Part shown: piece after piece, positions 37,652 through 37,792 of the stretch
Layout of the letters: the number at the start of each line of letters is the position of its first letter
Numbering within the stretch: the first letter of the stretch is position 1
NCBI RefSeq assembly: GCF_900155585.1
Contig: NZ_LT707416.1
Span: 273,774-311,565, forward strand
Direction of reading: 5' to 3'
DNA length: 37,792 bases
Origin: Aedoeadaptatus urinae
GTDB taxonomy: Bacteria; Bacillota; Clostridia; Tissierellales; Peptoniphilaceae
Translations under genes and position numbers: made by a program
Notes under the pieces: generated by a model
Seen by the model: the letters and a program-made list of their open reading frames with translations, nothing else
What the model was told of the DNA's origin: nothing
Databases searched by the model: none

Positions 37652-37680
37652 TTGACAAAGCATTCCCTGCGAGATATACT
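37652..37680 (+). promoter_or_regulatory. Tandem promoter P3 (probable rRNA operon)
   Basis: TTGACA (37652-37657), 17 bp, TATACT (37675-37680), with an A/T-rich upstream tract. The 110 bp that follow carry no open frame, and the 16S start is not reached, so the rRNA link is inferred from the promoter array only. Confidence 0.8.
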
Positions 37681-37792
37681 AAATAAGCTGTTTCGAAAGA
37701 GACAGCACTGAACCAAGTTAATTAAATGGTATAAGAGATTAAACCATAACAATCTAAAAGCTTAAAGCGGAACACAGTCAGTGAATCCGAGC

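Noticed and set aside
37681-37792. Start of the 16S rRNA gene
   Set aside because: The conserved AGAGTTTGATC start is not present before the window ends, so only the promoters can be claimed.

Overview
The window looks like a chromosomal segment of a Gram-positive anaerobe of the Bacillota, plausibly a GC-rich member of the Peptoniphilaceae (Peptoniphilus/Aedoeadaptatus-like). That placement is an inference from gene content: S-layer-homology surface proteins, short-chain chromate transporters, WalJ, the deoxyribonuclease IV type, and strong AGGAGG ribosome sites. No rRNA is present to test it. Core genes are GC-rich. Three tracts are clearly AT-rich: about 8230-14360, the 21470-23860 surface-protein gene, and the right edge. 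The left edge lies inside an IS element and the right edge in what looks like an rRNA-operon promoter region, so both edges could be assembly breaks at repeats.

Layout. 1-390: end of an IS3-family element abutting half of a palindromic repeat. 420-1936: two membrane proteins with zinc ribbons, one carrying an SH3 domain. 2100-3562: cysE-cysK cysteine synthesis operon. 3801-5225: a complete IS3-family element lying between inverted half-hairpins. 5235-7733: ornithine cyclodeaminase-family enzyme, universal stress protein and pirin. 7760-9134: a chain of dead mobile elements and a frameshifted EXLDI-type gene. 9131-13967: a small zinc-ribbon gene and a lantibiotic-immunity-type module (three-gene ABC exporter plus response regulator and histidine kinase). 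14361-14657: the 3' stump of an S-layer-homology gene at the edge of the AT-rich island.

14803-18424: walJ-surE-DMT transporter, then a membrane protein and a NIF3/CutA-like protein. 18593-20889: nfo and glpK, convergent. 20807-24373: about 0.5 kb direct repeats (each a chromate-transporter 3' part plus the glpK 5' end) enclosing an LRR-Big2-SLH surface-protein gene, the pattern left by single-crossover integration. 23997-26149: a chr-EIIC-chr operon. 26214-28406: proC and a MATE exporter. 28450-28965: two head-to-head copies of a structured repeat with covarying stems, G-rich tracts and a GC-rich hairpin. 28998-32157: a ClC transporter, an orphan ABC-type binding protein and a membrane protein in one overlapping operon. 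32618-34759: a polar amino-acid ABC importer. 34970-37008: an IclR regulator divergent from an aminotransferase. 37301-37465: a small membrane protein. 37481-37680: three tandem consensus sigma-A promoters pointing out of the window, probably for an rRNA operon.

The strongest candidate for something undescribed is the repeat family of 28450-28965, whose hairpin halves recur at 284-390, 3801-3831 and 5088-5225. Three IS3-family ends directly abut its conserved loop. The LRR surface-protein cassette in direct repeats and the island that truncates another surface-protein gene show that cell-surface genes here turn over by recombination.
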